DNA of 64,000 nt from Aurelia coerulea (lineage: Eukaryota; Cnidaria; Scyphozoa; Semaeostomeae; Ulmaridae), in NCBI GenBank assembly GCA_039566865.1, contig CM076949.1:24652501-24716500 (forward strand). The letters are read 5' to 3'. Below, piece after piece: positions 1-64,000 of this stretch (the stretch's first letter is position 1; the number at the start of each line of letters is the position of its first letter). The notes beneath the pieces were generated by a model. The model was not told where the DNA came from. It ran no database searches and was given only the letters and a program-made list of their open reading frames with translations. The position numbers and the translations under genes are program-made.

Positions 1-58
1 AGAAATTTTATATGATAAAGAGACAAAAAAATTACTAAAAATATTCTGAAACTCTTAC

Positions 59-61561
<61,503 letters not shown>

Positions 61562-62319
61562 ATCTTCCCTTGACACCAACATCAGAGATGTGCTCGAGAA
61601 ATGAAAACAGCCTTTCCGCGCAAACTCCGTGTTCCTCTCTCGCTCTCTCGTGGTGATTTCAGTTGAGCAGGGATCCGCTTGGCCGGAAGTAAATGCTGCT
61701 CACAAAAGACCCGATCATCAGCAAACGGAAACTTTTCAGGAATTCAAACTTTGTGTTTATGAATTGGAAGAGGAACGCCCTGCAGCACCCATCTTTGTTT
61801 GCCGGTGGAAATTGACTCATAACTGTGTGCGAATGTTGACATTTTTGGAGAGAAAATTCATTTACGTGCATTTGTGAATACTTCGGTTTTGTTCTTTTCG
61901 TTTTACGATTTTGACCTCGCAACAGCATTGTAATTAACTTTTGGGTCAATAAAGTGGTTGTGACATCATCAGGAACGATGGGCTGTATCTTTGGATTCGA
62001 AAGATAAAAGGATGAGCCCGCCTTGCAATCGATGGAAGGAAGGCTTCCCTTCCAATTCTCTTCGGGAAGTTTGGTGGCTGGTGTAATCATCTCAAAGACC
62101 CCATATAAAAGAGAACCACAAACTAAGTACAAAAGGAAAGCACACTACGACATACATACATACATTCTTTATTTCTTAAGGCAGGTTGGAAAAGGCAGCT
62201 CTAGAGCTGATGTGGACCTGCCATCTAAACTAATTATTAATGTCATGAAGTGAAAAAAAAGAGTTAATGAAAACCTAATGTAATTTGTGCAAAAATAACG
62301 TAAAGTATTTTTGTTCTCT
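61562..62319. other. Presumed 5' UTR and promoter region of the large gene
   Basis: Directly upstream of the ATG on the minus strand is a purine-rich GAGAGAGCGAGAGAGG tract (61632-61648). No convincing TATA box at a sensible distance was seen. A 157-codon minus-strand open frame (61659-62132) shows no recognisable domain. Confidence 0.35.
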
Positions 62320-63060
62320 TTAGAAATAAAAATAGTCACTTTTTCTTTCCTTTATACAACTCGTTTCTTTTGAAAAGCTAATGTTATCAAGGTTGTTATA
62401 ATGTTTCAATTTCATTTTAAACGTATCTTTATTTGTGCACTCTCTCATGTCATTTGTCAATGATCTGATGGATTTTCTTGCAATTTCTGTTTTTGGTCTT
62501 ATTATTTCGAAGTTGTTCCTTGATCGTGTCTTATTATGACCACTTTTTCTGAACAGCTCTAGTACATCAGGGTGTGTCCTTCCGTAATAGATATCATGCA
62601 TAATCGTAAGTAGTCTCTTTTTGTATATATAACCTAATGATTTCCAATTGACTTTTTGCAACACTTGTTCTGCTGATAATTCTGTGTTGTGTATATTGTA
62701 AATGAGCTTTGCTGCTCTTATGTGCTTTTTCTCTAGCTTTTTCGCACACGTTGAGAGGAGAATCACTGCACCAATAATGGATGTGAACATAAGAATTTTT
62801 AGGGATTTCTCGAGATGAAACGAGAATGTTCTTTCAATGTGCAGAATATCTTTAAGGGCAGAGACTTGCCCCTTCCATTGAACAATAGAGAGGTGGTTAC
62901 TTTCTATCCTTCTCATCAGAGTAAAAGGACCACTCGGACAGCCCAAATACTCAAAACTGACACTTTGAAAGGACGTTTGGGACAGATTTTTAGAGTTCTT
63001 TGGAGTTCCTTTATTAACTGGTATCAAAAACTGAGAAACACTAGCTGGTATTTAGAATCG
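62320..63060 (-). pseudogene. LINE-type reverse transcriptase C-terminal fragment
   Basis: An open frame of about 235-245 residues whose middle reads like the region after the RT catalytic core in CR1/Jockey-like elements: CAKKLEKKHIRAAKLIYN, then VNWKSLGYIYKKRLLTIMH and a Pro-Asp-Val-Leu-Glu-Leu-Phe stretch. No YADD-type catalytic motif and no endonuclease domain are present, and the frame is closed by a stop just upstream. It is a 5'-truncated non-LTR retrotransposon remnant, upstream of the large gene in the same orientation. Confidence 0.6.
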
Positions 63061-64000
63061 AGGCTAAAAATCTCAACTCTGTACCCTGGGTACCAGACTC
63101 TCTAAGAAAATTTAGACCAACATTCTCAATTTTGTTTAGAACGTCTTGGTATCAAGGGTATCAACTCTAAGACCTGTTTCTTGTCTTGTAGATGACTGAT
63201 AAGTTGGGCTTTCTTTTAAAATAACATTTGTTATACAAGATTTGAAGACTTTGAACTCTGAAGCCACAAACGAACACACTGGAAGCATCTTCTTCATACA
63301 CTGATCACAGAATTCAGCTCCTGATAATAACGAAAACTTGCGCCATGTATGGCCTATACGTATAACAACATGCATTTGGAGCTCAAGGGACCTTATGACC
63401 GCAAAAGAACGACCTCATGGTGCAGTATTAATCTTGATAAGAAGTGCCTGAAATGCGCAGTAATCCCCTTAGCAGTATAACGGTGTGCAGAAGATTATCA
63501 ATCGTTTGAAAATACCAACATCTTTGTTATAAAAGCAATGTAGGAATTATAACGCCATGTTTGTGAATTGTAACGTTGTGGGAAACTGATGCAAACGATT
63601 ATTCATCTCTCTATCAATTCTGAATTGTCATATTGTTTGTTATTTCCTCCACTGACCCTCGTAAGAGTCTTAGGGCCTTGATTTTGCAGATAAATAATTT
63701 AACAGCCAATGTGCAGCCAACATCGTGGGAACATTGTACGTAGGTAGCCTGAAATCAGGCTAAGAAATAAATAAGACTGTTTACTTTTAAGGCCTGTTCA
63801 CAGGCTAGTACGTAGGTGGGCGACGGTAACAAAGTGTGAATTTGAAAAATACGAGTCCGAGTTCGCAACATCTCCCCATAATGGTGAAAATAGTGTAATG
63901 AGAATGGGATTTGGTCACTGACTGCATATCTACAAAACGGCGACTAGGGTTGCAAGCCAAATATGACTGGGATAATGAGATTACAGAAGCCCACTTCGGG
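63061..64000. other. Upstream flank, nothing recognised
   Basis: AT-rich sequence after the LINE remnant. A short inverted pair (GGTAGCCTGAAATCAGGCTA near 63740) is the only structure noted. Confidence 0.4.

Noticed and set aside
61659..62132. 157-codon minus-strand open frame just upstream of exon 1
   Set aside because: No signal peptide, no domain, and it lies where the 5' UTR and promoter are expected.

Overview
The window looks like a stretch of an AT-rich metazoan genome, most likely an anthozoan cnidarian such as a coral or sea anemone. That assignment is inference. It rests on intron-rich organisation, many thyroglobulin type-1 (Tg1) domains of the kind known from sea-anemone equistatin, ShKT and Kunitz modules in the same protein, and dense small transposon debris. 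No bacterial-style operon, rRNA gene, intact tRNA gene or CRISPR array was seen.

Almost the whole window is one gene on the minus strand. It starts with a signal-peptide exon at 61561-61489 and is still open where the window begins, at exon 47 (262-59). I resolved 47 coding exons by hand from splice sites, reading frame and domain boundaries. They join without a frameshift into about 3,668 codons (11,005 nt). In order from the N terminus: a signal peptide; four 8-cysteine modules (55.6-52.5 kb); a mixed section (50.1-33.9 kb) of five short papilin-like cysteine cassettes, three Tg1 domains, two ShKT domains, two Kunitz domains and two Thr-rich linkers; a Thr-rich mucin-like core of about 940 residues (33.1-29.1 kb); then 23 consecutive Tg1 domains, one per exon (28.5-0.06 kb). 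The total is 26 Tg1 domains so far. The stop codon and polyadenylation site lie outside the window.

Nearly every exon is a phase 1-1 module, so each can be duplicated or lost without breaking the frame. Three Thr-rich exons start in phase 0, and each is preceded by a microexon (41, 26 or 26 nt) that converts phase 1 to phase 0. The late Tg1 exons show signs of duplication in pairs. The predicted product is a secreted, heavily glycosylated, many-headed protease-inhibitor-like protein. Its targets (cysteine, aspartic or serine proteases) are inferred from families only.

Introns and flanks are full of non-autonomous mobile DNA: at least three MITE or foldback families, a tRNA-related SINE fragment, poly-C/poly-G-ended repeats, tandem duplications, microsatellites and a short LTR retrotransposon with two 562-bp LTRs inside intron 1. 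Upstream of the gene (62.3-63.06 kb) lies the C-terminal remnant of a LINE-type reverse transcriptase.
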